DNA of 64,000 nt from Gnetum montanum (lineage: Eukaryota; Streptophyta; Gnetopsida; Gnetales; Gnetaceae). Each line of letters begins with the position of its first letter. Position 1 is the first letter of the stretch. The DNA lies in assembly GCA_015680685.1 (NCBI GenBank), contig MNCI01012739.1, positions 326,998 to 390,997 on the forward strand, in the 5' to 3' direction. Positions 35,143 to 46,588 of the stretch are shown piece by piece. The translations under genes were made by a program, and so were the position numbers. The notes under the pieces are model-generated. The model worked only from the letters and a program-made list of their open reading frames with translations, made no database searches and was not told the origin of the DNA.

Positions 35143-36001
35143 TGGGGTCTATTAAGATAATTCTCGAAATACATATAAAATACAGTAAAGATGAGGAGCC
35201 AATCTTAACTCACAACTCTTCCAAGGATCTTAGAGGTCACACTTGTCCCCTCTCAACCCTCGATTGCTCATAATGAAGCCCAAGCTAAAAATAATACACT
35301 TATAAGAGGTTATACTAATTTCTCTTAAGTGCTCTTCCTTACCTCTCATTCAAATTCCTTGCACAAGCTTTCTTCTTACACAAGCTCTCCTCCCTTAACT
35401 CTCACTAGATTTCTCTCCTACTCATGGTCAAGGTTATGCTTTCTCTTCTCTCAAAAATCATGAATTAAATCAATATTTATAAGCAACTGGAGGATAAAAA
35501 CCCTAGAAACCTTTTCTCAACTCTACTTGAAGTTCTTTAGATGTTTCCCAAGTCTTCTCACCTTCTTTCTGGCTGTTTCCTTCTTTCTTTGGCTATTTCC
35601 TAAATTTTAATGGGTGTTTTTAGAAGTTTCCTCATGAATTTTGGTCATCTTTGGCTTTGCTAGGACATTACTATGAAATCCTTGCTTTTAAGAGAGACGT
35701 CTACTCTAGTCTTGATCCCTCTACACTTTAGGTGAAATGTATTAGGGGAGGCATCTATCTTTCTGGGGAGACAGCTATCCTACAGGTGCTAAAAATAAAA
35801 ATGCTTGTTTTGATGTTGGAAGCCTTTGGATGCCTTCAAAAAAGTCCCCATAGAGCCTAGCACCTCCTAAACTCATCAAAATAAGCCAAAACACCCTATG
35901 ACATGCCAAAAAATCCAAGAATCATCATAAAAAAATCAACTTAAAAAGATCCATAACATGTAGGGTAGAACAAGGGGATTGGAAGAGGTGTTCCTACACC
36001 A
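35143..36001 (-). repeat. Complete LTR of a second subfamily (H), inverted
   Basis: On the minus strand it starts TGGTGTAGGAACACC at 36001, right after a polypurine-like TAAGGGTGGAAGAGT, and ends AATAGACCCCA at 35143. It joins directly to RT sequence. Its last 480 bp reappear in plus orientation at 36191-36672, ending AATAGACTCCA and again joined directly to RT. Compared with the 3' LTR of G it has the same plan but a clearly different sequence. Confidence 0.78.
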
Positions 36002-36190
36002 ACTCTTCCACCCTTAAAAATGTCATGCTTCATGATCTTTCACAAGCTTGAAGGCACCATGCCCCCATGACTCAAGGCCATCACAACAATCATGACTTAG
36101 TGCATTATAATCATGAGAATAAATATCATTGGAGGTTTTGGTTTTGAACTTCCCTTGCTCGTGGAGGCTTGTCCCCATGCCCCATCATGC
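36002..36190 (-). other. Short internal sequence before the inverted LTR H
   Basis: About 190 bp that on the minus strand leads into the polypurine-like tract and LTR H. It has no recognisable protein motif. Its right edge, near 36190, is where the plus-strand LTR H fragment starts, so this is the centre of the inverted structure. Confidence 0.5.
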
Positions 36191-36672
36191 TTCTAAAAAC
36201 AGTTGTTCCAATTTAGGAAATAGCCAAAGTAAGATGGAAACAACTGAGGAGAAGGTGAGAAGACTTGGAAAACATCTAAATAACTTCAAGTTGAGTTGAT
36301 GAAAGGTTTCTAGGGTTTTTACCTTTTAGTTGCTTATAAATATTAATGTAATTCATGATTTTTGAGAGAAGAGAGAGCATAACCTTGACCATGAGCAGGA
36401 GAGAAAGCTTGTGAGAGCTAAGGGAGCAGAGATTTTGCAAGAAGAGAGATTATTCAAGGAAGTTGAATGAGAGGCAAGGAAGAGCACTTGAGAGAGATTA
36501 GGAGAATCTCTTATAAGTGCTTTGTCTTGAGCTTGGGATCCATTATGAGCAACTGAGAATCGAGAGCGGACAAGTGTGGCCTCTAAGATTCTTGGGAGGG
36601 TGTGAGTTAAGCTTGGATCCTCATCTTTGTTTTATTCTATATGTATTTTGAGAATTATCTCAATAGACTCCA
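36191..36672 (+). repeat. Partial LTR H, plus strand
   Basis: The last 480 bp or so of the H-type LTR, the reverse complement of about 35143-35625. It ends CTCCA at 36672 and is followed without spacer by RT sequence (ATTTGGTTATC). No primer site or gag follows, so this is not a normal 5' LTR junction. Confidence 0.8.
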
Positions 36673-37440
36673 ATTTGGTTATCAACGTGAAGAAAATTCA
36701 TTTCTTTAAGAGGGAAATCAGATATTTCAGGCATGTGGTTTCTAAAAATCATATTCAAATGGAAGCTACCAAGGTGAAGGCTATAAGGGATTAGCTAACT
36801 CCTAAGAATTTTGGGAAGGTAAGATCATTCCTTGCTTTAGCAAGTTTTTATAGATGGTTCATAAAAAATTTTAGTGGCATTTCATGGCCTATGTTTTTGC
36901 TTTGTTGAAGAAAAATAAGGAATTTAGGTGGAATAATGAAACCCAATGGAGCTTTAAATTGTTGAAAGCAAAGATTACCAATGAATTAGTACTTGTAATT
37001 CTATATTTTTAGAAGATTTTTTATGTGGATGTGGATGTGGATGTAAGTGGACTTGTCATTGGTGGGGTACTTTCACAACAGGTAGACCTGTTGCTTTTGT
37101 TTTTGAAAAATTGAATGAGTGAAGGAAAAAATATAGCATATATGAGAAGGAGTTGTACACTACAGTACAAGCAATCAAGAATTGGAGGCATTACTTGTTG
37201 CACAAAGAATTTACTTTAATGATGGACCATAAAGCATTTCAATTTCTAAACTCAAAAAAGAAGTTGAGTGCAAAGCACATGAGGTGGATTACATAGTTAT
37301 AAGAGTTCAATTTTGTGTTGAAGAAAAAAAGTGGAAAAGACAATGTGGTAGCTTATGCATTATCTAGGATGCATGTGGTAAATTTGAGTGTACTTCATTT
37401 AGAAGGTATGGCTGATTTTACTTCTTTATATGAGCATGTT
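36673..37440 (+). pseudogene. pol: Reverse transcriptase (C-terminal part) and RNase H of element G
   Basis: It begins abruptly with NLVINVKKIHFFKREIRYF, RHVVSKNHIQMEATKVKAIRD and VRSFLALASFYRWFIKNFSG. RNase H is present as a decayed VDVSGLVIGGVLSQ block near 37040, a YEKELYT-like block near 37140 and a YDVLSRMHVV-like end near 37370. A short GTGGATGTGGATGTGGAT repeat near 37025 expands the catalytic region. The N-terminal half of RT, with its catalytic DD motif, is absent. Frames shift several times. Confidence 0.8.
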
Positions 37441-37469
37441 GTTGATTTTCAGTAGGTTTGGAGGAGTCA

Positions 37470-38870
37470 CAAAGAGCCATTAATGAATAAGGTAGATCAA
37501 TGGAGGAACTATCATATTCAAGATAAACTGTTATTTAAGAATGAAAAGGTATGTGTTCCTAATTGTGATTCTAGGAAGAATATTTTGTTTGAAAAGCATT
37601 GTAGTGGCATGGTAGGCCACATGGGTAGGGATAAAACATTGGCACTTGTGGGTAGGCATTATTTTTGGCTTGCTATGGCAACATAAGTCTCAAAATTTGT
37701 GAAGGAGTGCTTGACATGTTAGAAGTTCAAAGGATGTAAAGGTATGGATGGATACTATATGCCTTTGCCAATTCCCAAAGGTCCTTGGGAAAGTGTGTCA
37801 ATGGACTTTATGAGTGACATTCCAAAGACCAAGAGTGGGAGCGATGCAATTTTTGTTGATAGGTTATCCAAGATGACACATTTTATTCCATGTAAGAAGG
37901 TGAGTGATGCCTCTCATGTTGTAAATTTATTTTTCCAGCATGTTGTGAAGTTGAATGGTATTCCTTTGAATATTATTAGTGATAGATACTCCAAGTTCAC
38001 AAGTCATTTTTGGAGGTCCCTTCGGAAGATTTTAGGGACAAAGTTAAATTTTTCTAGTGCATATCATCCACAATTTGATCGTAAAAAAGAGATGATGAAT
38101 AAATCTTTGCTAAACATATTGAGATGTTTGTGTGATGGATAGAAAAACAAGTGGAAAAACTTGTTGTGTCATGTTGAAGTTTCCAATAATAATGATTTTC
38201 ATGTTGAAATTGGCAAAAGCCTAATTGAGGTGAATTATGAGTTTTGTCCAAAAATGGTGGACATTTTGAAGAGCTTTGATGGTGAAGCTTAACTTAGTGC
38301 TAATTTTATGCAAGAGATGAGGGATATCCATGCACAAGTAAAAACAGATCTTGAGAAAAAGGCTAAAGAGAGAGTCCTTAAGAGAAATGAGAATAAGTGA
38401 AAGCCTAATTTTGCTGTTGGTGACTTGGTTTGGATGCACTTGAGGAAGAAGCGATTGAGAGGTGTTAACTTCTCCCAATTGAAAGCTAAGAATATGGAGC
38501 CTTTAAAATAAAGGCCAAGATTAATGATAATGCTTTTGAGATTAATTTATCAAATAGTGTTAGCATGTCTTTTGTGTTTAATGTTTCAAATCTTGTGCAT
38601 TATCATGGACCATTTGATAAGGAGACCATATAGGGAAGTATCGATGAGTTGAAGGGGGCTATTAATTAGTCCAAGCATTTAATGGAGAAGAAGGCAATCA
38701 TACTCAAGCAGAGGAAAGCTTCTAGCACTTAGGAAGTCAAGAGGCATGAATATTTGATCCATTGGAAAGATTAATTTTTTGATGATTTTGTATGGGTTCA
38801 TGAGACCAAACTTGTTGAGTGGGGGATCACTTCTACCCCTGCTCCCTTGTTCACATGAGTTCACTTTTTG
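37470..38870 (+). pseudogene. int: Integrase and chromodomain-like end of element G
   Basis: The open stretch 37483-37686 holds the zinc-binding region with KHCSGMVGHMGRDKTLALV, followed by a decayed C-X2-C. The open stretch 37744-38142 holds the core: SMDFMSDIPKTKSG with the first Asp, NIISDRYSKFTSHFW with the second, and SAYHPQFDRKKEMMNKSL with the Glu. The C-terminal NFAVGDLVWMHLRKKRL lies near 38410-38460. A chromodomain-like YLIHWKD-FFDDFVWVHETKL with one stop lies near 38745-38815. This is the best-preserved chromovirus integrase in the window, but stops still break it into pieces. Confidence 0.87.
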
Positions 38871-38884
38871 AAGGGTGGGGGAGT
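38870..38884 (+). other. Polypurine tract of element G
   Basis: GAAGGGTGGGGGAGT immediately precedes the 3' LTR start TGGTGTAGG at 38885. Confidence 0.85.
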
Positions 38885-39902
38885 TGGTGTAGGAACACCT
38901 CTTCTGATTCTAGTGTGCTTGTCCTACAAGTTGTTTTCATAGGTTTTATGCTTGGAGAAGACCTAGATGGATGTGTTGAGTTTTTGTGTTAAATTTTTAT
39001 AATGCAGATTCTTGGAGGTTTTGGCATTTTTGAAGGTGTTTTTGGATTATTTTAATAAATTTGGAGGTTCTAGGATCTATGGGGACTTTTTGGGAGACAT
39101 CTAGAGGCTTCCAACATCAAAATAAGCACTTTTATTCTTGGCACCTATAGAAGAGACATCTCCCTAGAAAGATAAACATCTCTCTTGAAGTAGAGATGTC
39201 TCAAGTTCAAAGGAGACATTTATCAAAAATAGTAGATGTCTCTCTTGAGAGCAGAGCTTCATAGGAAATGTCTCCTTAGAAAGATAAACATCTCCCAAGA
39301 GGTCTCTCCCTTGAAGTAGAGACGTCTCAAGTTCAAAGGAGTTGTCTACCAAAAATAGTAGATGTCTCTCTTGAGAGCAAGGCTTTCACAAGAGATATCT
39401 ACATGATACAAGAGACATCTATGTTAGTGAAGAAAAAGAATTTTGATGTGGTGTTTCAATTTGAAAACATCCAAAAGACTCTAAATCCATGTGGAAAACA
39501 TCTAGAAAGGCAAATAGAAAGCATCCTAGGGTTTTGGATCTCTATATTTATGTATGCCTTCATCCATGAAAAAAGAGAGGAAGAGAGAGTTGATATGCAA
39601 GAAGAGAGCTTGTATGTGACAAGAGTGAGATTTCAGTCTTGGATTATGGGAGAGATTTCTATTAGTTATTTCTTACATTGAGAATGACCATTGTGTGATT
39701 GTAGAGCCTCATGCTCTAAAATATCATTTGAGTGTGCTAGGTTTCTGGATGTTTGTTCCTTGTATGAACCCTAATGTAACCTTCTAATAATTTTAATTGA
39801 AGTTATATAGTTTTCTTGTTTTATAGAAAATAATTTTTTCTTTTCATAATATCTAGATTTAGTTTGTTGAAGGTAATTTAATTGTTGAGTGACTCTACTC
39901 CA
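38885..39902 (+). repeat. 3' LTR of element G
   Basis: 1018 bp from TGGTGTAGGAACACC to CTCTACTCCA, followed by the duplication CAATG. The 39080-39420 part is dense in AGACATCT-like words and includes a tandem duplication of about 120 bp (39130-39255 and 39265-39375, sharing CTTGAAGTAGAGAYGTCTCA and AAAAATAGTAGATGTCTCTC). Confidence 0.87.
39130..39380. repeat. Two-copy tandem repeat of about 120 bp in the G LTR
   Basis: The order 'AGAAAGATAAACATCTC, CTTGAAGTAGAGAYGTCTCAAG, AAAATAGTAGATGTCTCTCTTGAGAGC' occurs twice in succession. The copies differ by a few bases and a short insertion. Each carries four or more AGACATCT-like words. Confidence 0.8.
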
Positions 39903-39907
39903 CAATG

Positions 39908-40287
39908 AGAGATGTAAGTGAGATGTCATGAGAGCATATGTAAAGAGTGTCTAATTTTGTATTGGTTCTTAGTCAATGGATTGAGTATTGGCATGGTGTC
40001 TTTTATGTCATGTGAGTTAAGATCTCACTTCTAGATTATGGGATAGGTTGTATCTTGCATTAAGAACAACCATTGTGTGGCTACAGATCCATATGCTCTA
40101 CAACATTGTTTGAGTATTTTGAGATATTTTGGATGTTTTTTAGGTTTTCAAACCATGATGTAATCTTCTCTTTTAATAATTAATGATTGATAGTTTTCTT
40201 TTGTTTTCTAGATTATTACTCATCTTTTCATAATATTTGGTTTTGATAGATTTAAAGATGATTTTCCTTTGGAATGAACCTCCTCCA
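39908..40287 (+). repeat. 3' LTR of element F, second part
   Basis: This continues the F LTR after element G: GTGAGATGTCATGAGA, TTGGATTGAGTATTGGCATG and ATTATGGGATAGGTTGTATC all match the 5' LTR between about 21810 and 22190. It ends CCTCCTCCA at 40287, followed by AGGAA, a near match to AGGAT before the 5' LTR. Confidence 0.87.
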
Positions 40288-41399
40288 AGGAATGTAAAGA
40301 ACATTTTTGTAGGAACACAAAGGTTCAAGAATGGGATAAAATAAAGGTGGTATGAGGATGTTATTATGCCTAGAAGGCTCTAAGAAACTTGATGACAAAG
40401 AATTATCTCACGTTAAATAAAAAATTGATGTGAAAATAAGAGGGAATCTTGTGTATATATAAATACAAATTTTGTATCAAATACAACATTGTAACTATGA
40501 AAATACAACATGCTACCATTAATGTTGCTTATTTCTAGTACTAAAATAAATTGTTGTTGTTAGCCATTTTTCTTATAGCACTAGTTAAAAGGATACCATA
40601 ATAGACTAAGAATAACTCTATCACAAAGAACAACTTTTTGATTAAACTCATTTTAGGTGGTTACTAGTCTTTGGGACCACCAAGGCACGAATGCCCTCAA
40701 ATAGCCTCTGCTAGTAAATGAGCTTTGTAACTAATTGTAAATCACAATGAAAACCTATTTATGAGATAAGCAATTGATTTAAGAAATTTTTTATTTTTTA
40801 TATAATTAATTATCTATTTTTTTAGCTACCTCTTATCTTTTATCAAGTAATTGAATAGACCTTCTGCAAGTCTAGTCTTGAATATTGCAACATACACAAA
40901 TAGTCAATGGGGTAGTTTTAAATAAAAAAAAAAATCCAATCCTGAATTCTAAGATATCTACTAGCTAACTTGCTAATGCAAGATCTTAAAGGCTTCACTA
41001 AATAGAGAAAGAAACTAAGGAAAATAGAATTATTCATAAAGATCAAAATTCCACAAAGATGACAATGTCTCTATGATATATTGATTAAGGACTAACACTT
41101 AATAGAGATATCTCATCCAATTAGAATAATAGAAATAAGCTAAACCTCCACTTCATATAGAAAAGAGCCTATTCCAAAACTAGTAATTCATTCATATGTA
41201 ATTATGAAATACCAAAACTAGACAAAATAGGAAAAGCTACTCAAACAAAGATATTAAGCTAAGAGATAAAAAATAAAAGAGATAATGGAACTTGCTTAAC
41301 ATGCCATTATAAAAAATTATTTACAAGATGATTCTTCAAAAAGTCCTAACTTAGAAAGTCCCAAAAAAGATTCCTCTACCATTTTACCTTGGGCTTTAT

Positions 41400-44250
41400 A
41401 TAGTGAGCTTAGGTAGTTACAATAGTTGTAGAATTTAAAGCTATAATCTTCCCACATTCTCCTCATACAATTGTAATTTTTTGGCTAACTATTTAGCTTC
41501 TTGATAGATCTTCTCCATTCGTTGTACTTGAAGCCCTTTCATATCTAGTTGTTTTATCAATTTTCCATGATTAATGATGGTCTTGATAGCCTAATTCTTT
41601 GATTTTGGCTTAGAGCTATCAAGCTTCCTAATGATTTCTTTGACACTACTCTTTCCAAAGCTTGATTTGGTTATTGAGTTATTTATTTCAACTAAAGAAG
41701 ATCATGTACTAGAATAAGACTATTCAAATTCTAGCTTCTTTTAAGTAGTTTCATATATGATACTTATAATAGCCATCATCATTGAGTCGAGGAAGCTTTT
41801 GTATTGGAGTAGTTGCTCCCTTTTATTTTTAGTGATTTCATATAGTTTATGAATCCTTCATTCTATCGATGTGAATATGGTTTGCTTCTCTCTCATCTTT
41901 GTAATTTTTTCTTCTGTTTCTTTCATTTATTCCTTGCCCTACTCCATCTAAGTAATTAGTTCCTTAAATCTTGGAAGGGGAAGATGAGAGTAATTTGGAG
42001 ACTTACCTTTTTTGGCCTATTTTAGCTCAAAGCTTATTACAACTACCCTTTCTTCTAACTTTTCCATTACTTGCTCTTTATTTTCTAGTAATGATTCTTT
42101 TATAGTTATCATTACTTTGAGCTATTCATTCTCCTTTGTTAGGCTCTTTATTTCTCCTCTCATCTTAGACATTTTTTTAATCATTTTATAATAGAAACTC
42201 TTGTAACTTAGCTATCTGATTATGAGCTATTTTTTCCATATCTTTAATTAGAGTAGCTATGATATTTAACATTTCTCTGTGTGACATTGTGAGCTTTTGT
42301 TGTCTTATTTGTGGATCATCTTCCTTGTATTGAAGATGACACTGGCTTTTGTCTCTAGAATAGTAGGGAGCTTCTGGCTTAGTATAATCATGCCTTCTTT
42401 CTCCTAAATTTTGAATGACCTAGCTACTCCCCTCATCAAATAGCCAGATGAAAAAGTAAGGGATGAGGATGAGCTTTCTCCTTCTTTCTATCTTTGCTAT
42501 TGAAGCTCTAGAAGCTACTGTTGTTGTTGTTCCATTAGCCTTTACTACTCCAGTTGTTTCTACTATTGAAGCTCCATTAGTCTTTGTTATTCTAATTGTT
42601 TTTGTTGCTTTTCTTCTATCCATACTTGATCGATTTTGGCTTTCCTTATTATCCTTACTCTAGCATATTCTTCTTCATTGAGAGGAAACCTATCATTAGG
42701 CATGAAATTTTCTAGCTCTAATAGCTTCCATGAGAAGTATGTTTTCTCTATTATGACTAGGCATTCTTCTAAGAAATCCTTAGCCAAAGGGTGCTTCCTA
42801 TCCTTCATCCATTAGCAGACTTCTATTACTGGGTAATCACAAGCCAAAGTAGAAAACATCAATGATAAGCTCCTTTTTAGCTACATTGGGGCCTCTTCCT
42901 TAGCCTAACTCACCTTCTTGTCAAAAGATTTAATATAGAATATGTCAATTTCATCAAGTTGATGGAACTTCCTAGTCTTTACCAAGGAATAGATCCTCTT
43001 CTAACTTGGAGAGAAACTACATTACTCTTGTTATCTTCTTGCCATGACCCTTAAGTGGCTAGAATTGGTGAACTTCCAAAAGCCAAATTTAAGGAGGAAA
43101 ACCTCTCTATGATTGTATTCATGTCTAAGGGGGATCTTCCACATCTATCTTGCTACCTATAGTGTAGCAAAATATGGATCTATGAACCTAGATAGCAGGA
43201 ATGCTCTACCTTCAAATCTTGTGATTAAAATCTCAGTGTAGAAAGCATGAAGAAAGATGGCTTCATGACACTTTTTCCTAATTTCATCCATCACTTGCTA
43301 GTTGATCCTTAGTGGAAAGGCTTCTAAAATTAGCTTAATTAAATGAAAATAAATACAATTCATAAGAAACTATAAGGTCTATGCATCAAAGAAACTCCTC
43401 TAATAAATGATTAGAAAGAAGTCATAGCAAGGGTCTTTTGGCTAAGCTCTTCTCTGTGAAGTATATCCTGTAAAAATTGAAGTCATTCTCTTAGGCTCGA
43501 GAACCTTGCTTAATAAGAAATCCAATGAAAATAAGATGAAGCTTAATTGAGCTCTTTTCCCTTCAACCTCAAATAAACTCTTTTGTAGGGTGTCATCATA
43601 AATTGAAAATAGAAGAAATGTTTATTATTCTCCAAGGCTACCCAGGCCTAAATATGTAAATTTGAAATAGTATTTATTTCATAGCCAAATAAAAATTTAA
43701 TGTAGAAATGAAAATTTGGTGGGAATAGCTGAGCTCTAAAGCCTTTAGAATGGTGTTTCTATAACCCCATGCCTTTGCCAAGTTAGTTGGAGGTAGCTTG
43801 ATAGCTTTTCCTAACTCTAGGTCATTCCAAAATCTTCAACTAAACACTTCTTCATTGTACTGGTGGGTCTCAATATTTGTAAAATCTACTTCAATTAATT
43901 CATAGATCTCATATTCCTTCTTAACACTAAAATCAATGAAGAACTCAATGTTTCCTCTAAACTACAGCTTATCCTTCTCATAAAATGTTTTTGCCATGAG
44001 ATGATTCAGGACATCTCAGATTGGATTTCACCTAGGCCTAAAACCTAGCTTGTGAAGCCTTGTTTTGTCATAAATCTATTGCCATTACTTCATTGACTCT
44101 ACTGATTACAAATCTAACTTCTCTATCATTTTATGTTCTTTGTTAAAATCAAACAAGTCAGATTATTATACCTTTAATTGTAGGTGCACAACATTAATCC
44201 ACTAATGGATTTGATAAATATTTAGATTCTATTACTCTAAATACTATGAG
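41400..44250 (-). pseudogene. Decayed minus-strand coding-like stretch, family not recognised
   Basis: Broken frames on the minus strand have protein-like composition, for example ELIEVDFTNIETHQYNEEVF near 43890 followed by RFWNDLELGKAIKLPPTNLA and AWGYRNTILKALELS. Further down, 42808-42587 reads FLEECLVIIEKTYFSWKLLE. After that comes a Q/E/L-rich segment of short repeats near 42420-42640 that may have been a coiled coil. Stops are frequent and mostly TAG/TAA. No RT, integrase, protease or knuckle motif is visible. It may be the gag or an accessory ORF of an unidentified element, or a dead host-derived gene; I cannot tell which. Confidence 0.35.
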
Positions 44251-44679
44251 AAAGTGAAAGTATTGACATATTGGAATTTTTGAGAAGCTTCTTCCTTCTC
44301 TTTGTGTAACATCCTATCTTTTTCTTGTAACTTGAGGATTATCTCTATTGTTAATGATGGCTTTTCATGTTGCTAGCTCTCAACTCTACTTCTAGATGTT
44401 AGCGACTATGTGTTCAAAATATGTCCAAAGCTTATTCTTTAACATTTGGACCTTTGTTCTTAAATTCACTCACTTGAAGTAGGTTGTGTGATTTACTTTT
44501 TGTAGGCTTTGATTTGTTTAAGCTACATCATTTAAGGCTCATGGGATTTAAATATTAGTTTAAAGGGCATCCTTCCAAATTCGAGCTTATTTTATGAAAG
44601 AATACGATGTGATTTTTGCTACCCCTTTCACTGAGTTGGATTAAGAATAAAATGTGCACATGCATAATTCTTGGTGGGC

Positions 44680-45350
44680 CCAAGATATAATGTGACATGT
44701 AGAACCACTTTAGAGTTAAATCATAGAGTCATTTTTGTGCTCTACAAACTTGCACTTTAAAGAATCTAATGTGAAAGAGCTATTTTAAGGTCCGTTTGTA
44801 GAGCAAAAATTTTCCTTCATAAATCTTGCTTTACAAGTTGATGTGGTGTTGAGGCTTGAAATTTATTTATGAAACATTCTATACAATAAATTTTTATCTT
44901 TACATATTTAAATGGAAATTGATGTAGAAAAGTCATTTCCATTTACTTGAAGAGCTTACGTGATAGAGCTATTTTATGCTTGTATAGTAGAGCTGAATTT
45001 TGCCTCTACTAATATTACCTCTTTCTTAATGCTCTTGTGGCAGGGCCAATAGTGGTGCATTTTGTAGGATTCACTCTTTTACTTCTATGTATAAAGCTAA
45101 TGTGGTAGAGCCATTTTAGAGCTATTTTACAGAGTCATATTCTAGCTTTATGAAGGATTTATTATGAATAGAATTATTTTCAGCTCCCCTTTGTAGAGTC
45201 AATTTTTCACTCTACAAAATTCCCTTACATGGGATCCACATCTTCTATTTGGAGCTAATTTCACTATTTTTCTTTTGATGTTGTGAAGTTAATTGAGTAG
45301 AATTATCCTGTAAGGCTAATTTTCGGTTCTACTAGCTTTCCTCTACATGT
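44680..45350. repeat. Array of TTGTAGAGY...RCTCTACAA hairpin words
   Basis: Variants of TGTAGAGC and GCTCTACA recur near 44700, 44750, 44800, 44955, 44990, 45110 and 45195-45225. The last forms a clear hairpin, TTTGTAGAGTCAATTTTTC with ACTCTACAAA. Phrases such as GTGRTAGAGCTATTTTA and TTGATGTGG also repeat. The spacing is irregular (about 50-160 bp) and no coding explains it. Confidence 0.6.
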
Positions 45351-45380
45351 TGATGGGGAAAAATAATGGCATAGCTTGCA

Positions 45381-46586
45381 TGGACCTTTTGGTGTGTCAA
45401 AACATTAAGATAAATGGAGATAAAGGTTGTGTGTATGGTTGTGTCATTGTAGGACCAAGATGAGATGACAAGGAATGCACTGATGAAGGAAAAAGAAGAA
45501 AGTCATCCACAAGGTCTCAAGGTCTCATTCACAAAAGGAAAGCTCAAAGGAAAAGACTTCAAAGAATATGGATAAGTCAAGTTGTCATCATTGACACATG
45601 TGGAAATGCAAGATTATGAACAAGGAATGAAGAATTCATAATGCAGAGAAAGGAGAAGAAAGATGTCTTCAAGAAATAGTAGACGTCTTGGTAGAATTGA
45701 AACTTGCATAGACAGAGTGTCTCCGAGAAATAATAGATGTCTTTCATTAGGCAAGGATGCCTTCACAAAATGTAGGCTTGTTTCAGAAAGATGTCTTTTA
45801 CCTAAAAAATGCATCTTCCTAGAATAGAGATTTTAGAAAGACATATTTTCCAAAAAAAGATGTCTTCATAGAATAGATGGAAAATACAGAAAGATATCTT
45901 AGGCATGAAGAAGATGTCTTCCATGATCATTAGCTATTGTTAGCTAGTCATTGCACAAGTTCCAAGATGGATTTGGAAACATGGTAGCTATAAGAAGACA
46001 TCATATGAATTGGGAAATGGGCAAGATCTTATACAATCATTATATAATCATTTGTTAATCATTGAAATTACTATTGCTCCTCATTGTATTATCATTTATC
46101 CATTGTAAAGTGTGCTCTACCTCAAAGTGTAAGGATTAACAAACTAAGTTGTATTCATCCCTTGTAATTTTTGTTCTCCCTTGGACCATGTGAGGTTGAT
46201 GTACCTCTTACGAGAAGGCATCTTGCTTTAGAGTGTCAAAATCTGATGGGATTGAGTGGTTGATGTTGTAGCACAACACTTCGGAGTGGAGCTCAAGAGT
46301 GTAAAGTTTGTGGAAACCTAGAAATCACATTATAAGCTTGATGGGATCTTATGGGGCTAAGCGGTTGGTGTAGGGTCACACCACTTTAGAGCAGGGCTTA
46401 GAGATTATATAGGATGTAGTACCCTTACATTTGAGAGCAACAAAGTCTAGAGGCATGCTTGTGATCTACCCTCTGAGTATGGATTGCCCAAGTAGGGAAA
46501 CCATGTTAAATTTGGTGTGTGCTTTATTCAAAGAATTTAAATTTCAGGAAATTATTCATCCCCCCTTCTATGTTAGAAAAACCTCA
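45381..46586 (+). repeat. 5' LTR of element I
   Basis: Starts TGGACCTTTTGGTGTGTC, as does the 3' LTR at 50111. The right end is set by the primer site and is less certain. The 45655-45925 part has at least five exact AGATGTCT words and several variants (AGACGTCT, AGATATCT). A TATATAA word lies near 46042. Confidence 0.82.
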
Positions 46587-46588
46587 AG

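Larger units (their letters stand above)
34361..39902 (+). mobile_element. Element G: rearranged chromovirus nested in the 3' LTR of F
   Basis: G is bounded by TGGTGTAGGTTTACC at 34361 and CTCTACTCCA at 39902, with an exact CAATG duplication on both sides. The right part is ordinary: RNase H, integrase, chromodomain-like end, PPT and a 1018-bp 3' LTR, all plus strand. The left part is scrambled: only about 155 bp of 5' LTR, then a minus-strand segment (RT/RNase H plus a complete LTR of a second subfamily), then a plus-strand part of that same LTR type joined to RT. Gag, protease and the first half of RT are missing. Confidence 0.8.
21291..40287 (+). mobile_element. Element F: Ty3/gypsy chromovirus interrupted by elements B and G
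   Basis: F runs from TGGTGTAGAAACAC at 21291 to CCTCCTCCA at 40287. It is split by B (24393-31459) inside RT and by G (34361-39902) inside its 3' LTR. Without these and their duplications F is about 6.4 kb. The 5' LTR (910 bp) and the reassembled 3' LTR (540 plus 380 bp) then agree in length and content, which strongly supports the reconstruction. The flanks AGGAT and AGGAA look like a target duplication with one change. Order: gag, protease, RT, RNase H, integrase, chromodomain-like end. All genes are decayed. Confidence 0.88.
40293..45375. other. Unresolved DNA between elements F and I
   Basis: About 5 kb without a recognised gene. It holds a decayed coding-like stretch on the minus strand (41400-44250) and a hairpin-word array (44680-45350), both listed separately. 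The remaining AT-rich parts show nothing I can name. Confidence 0.55.
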
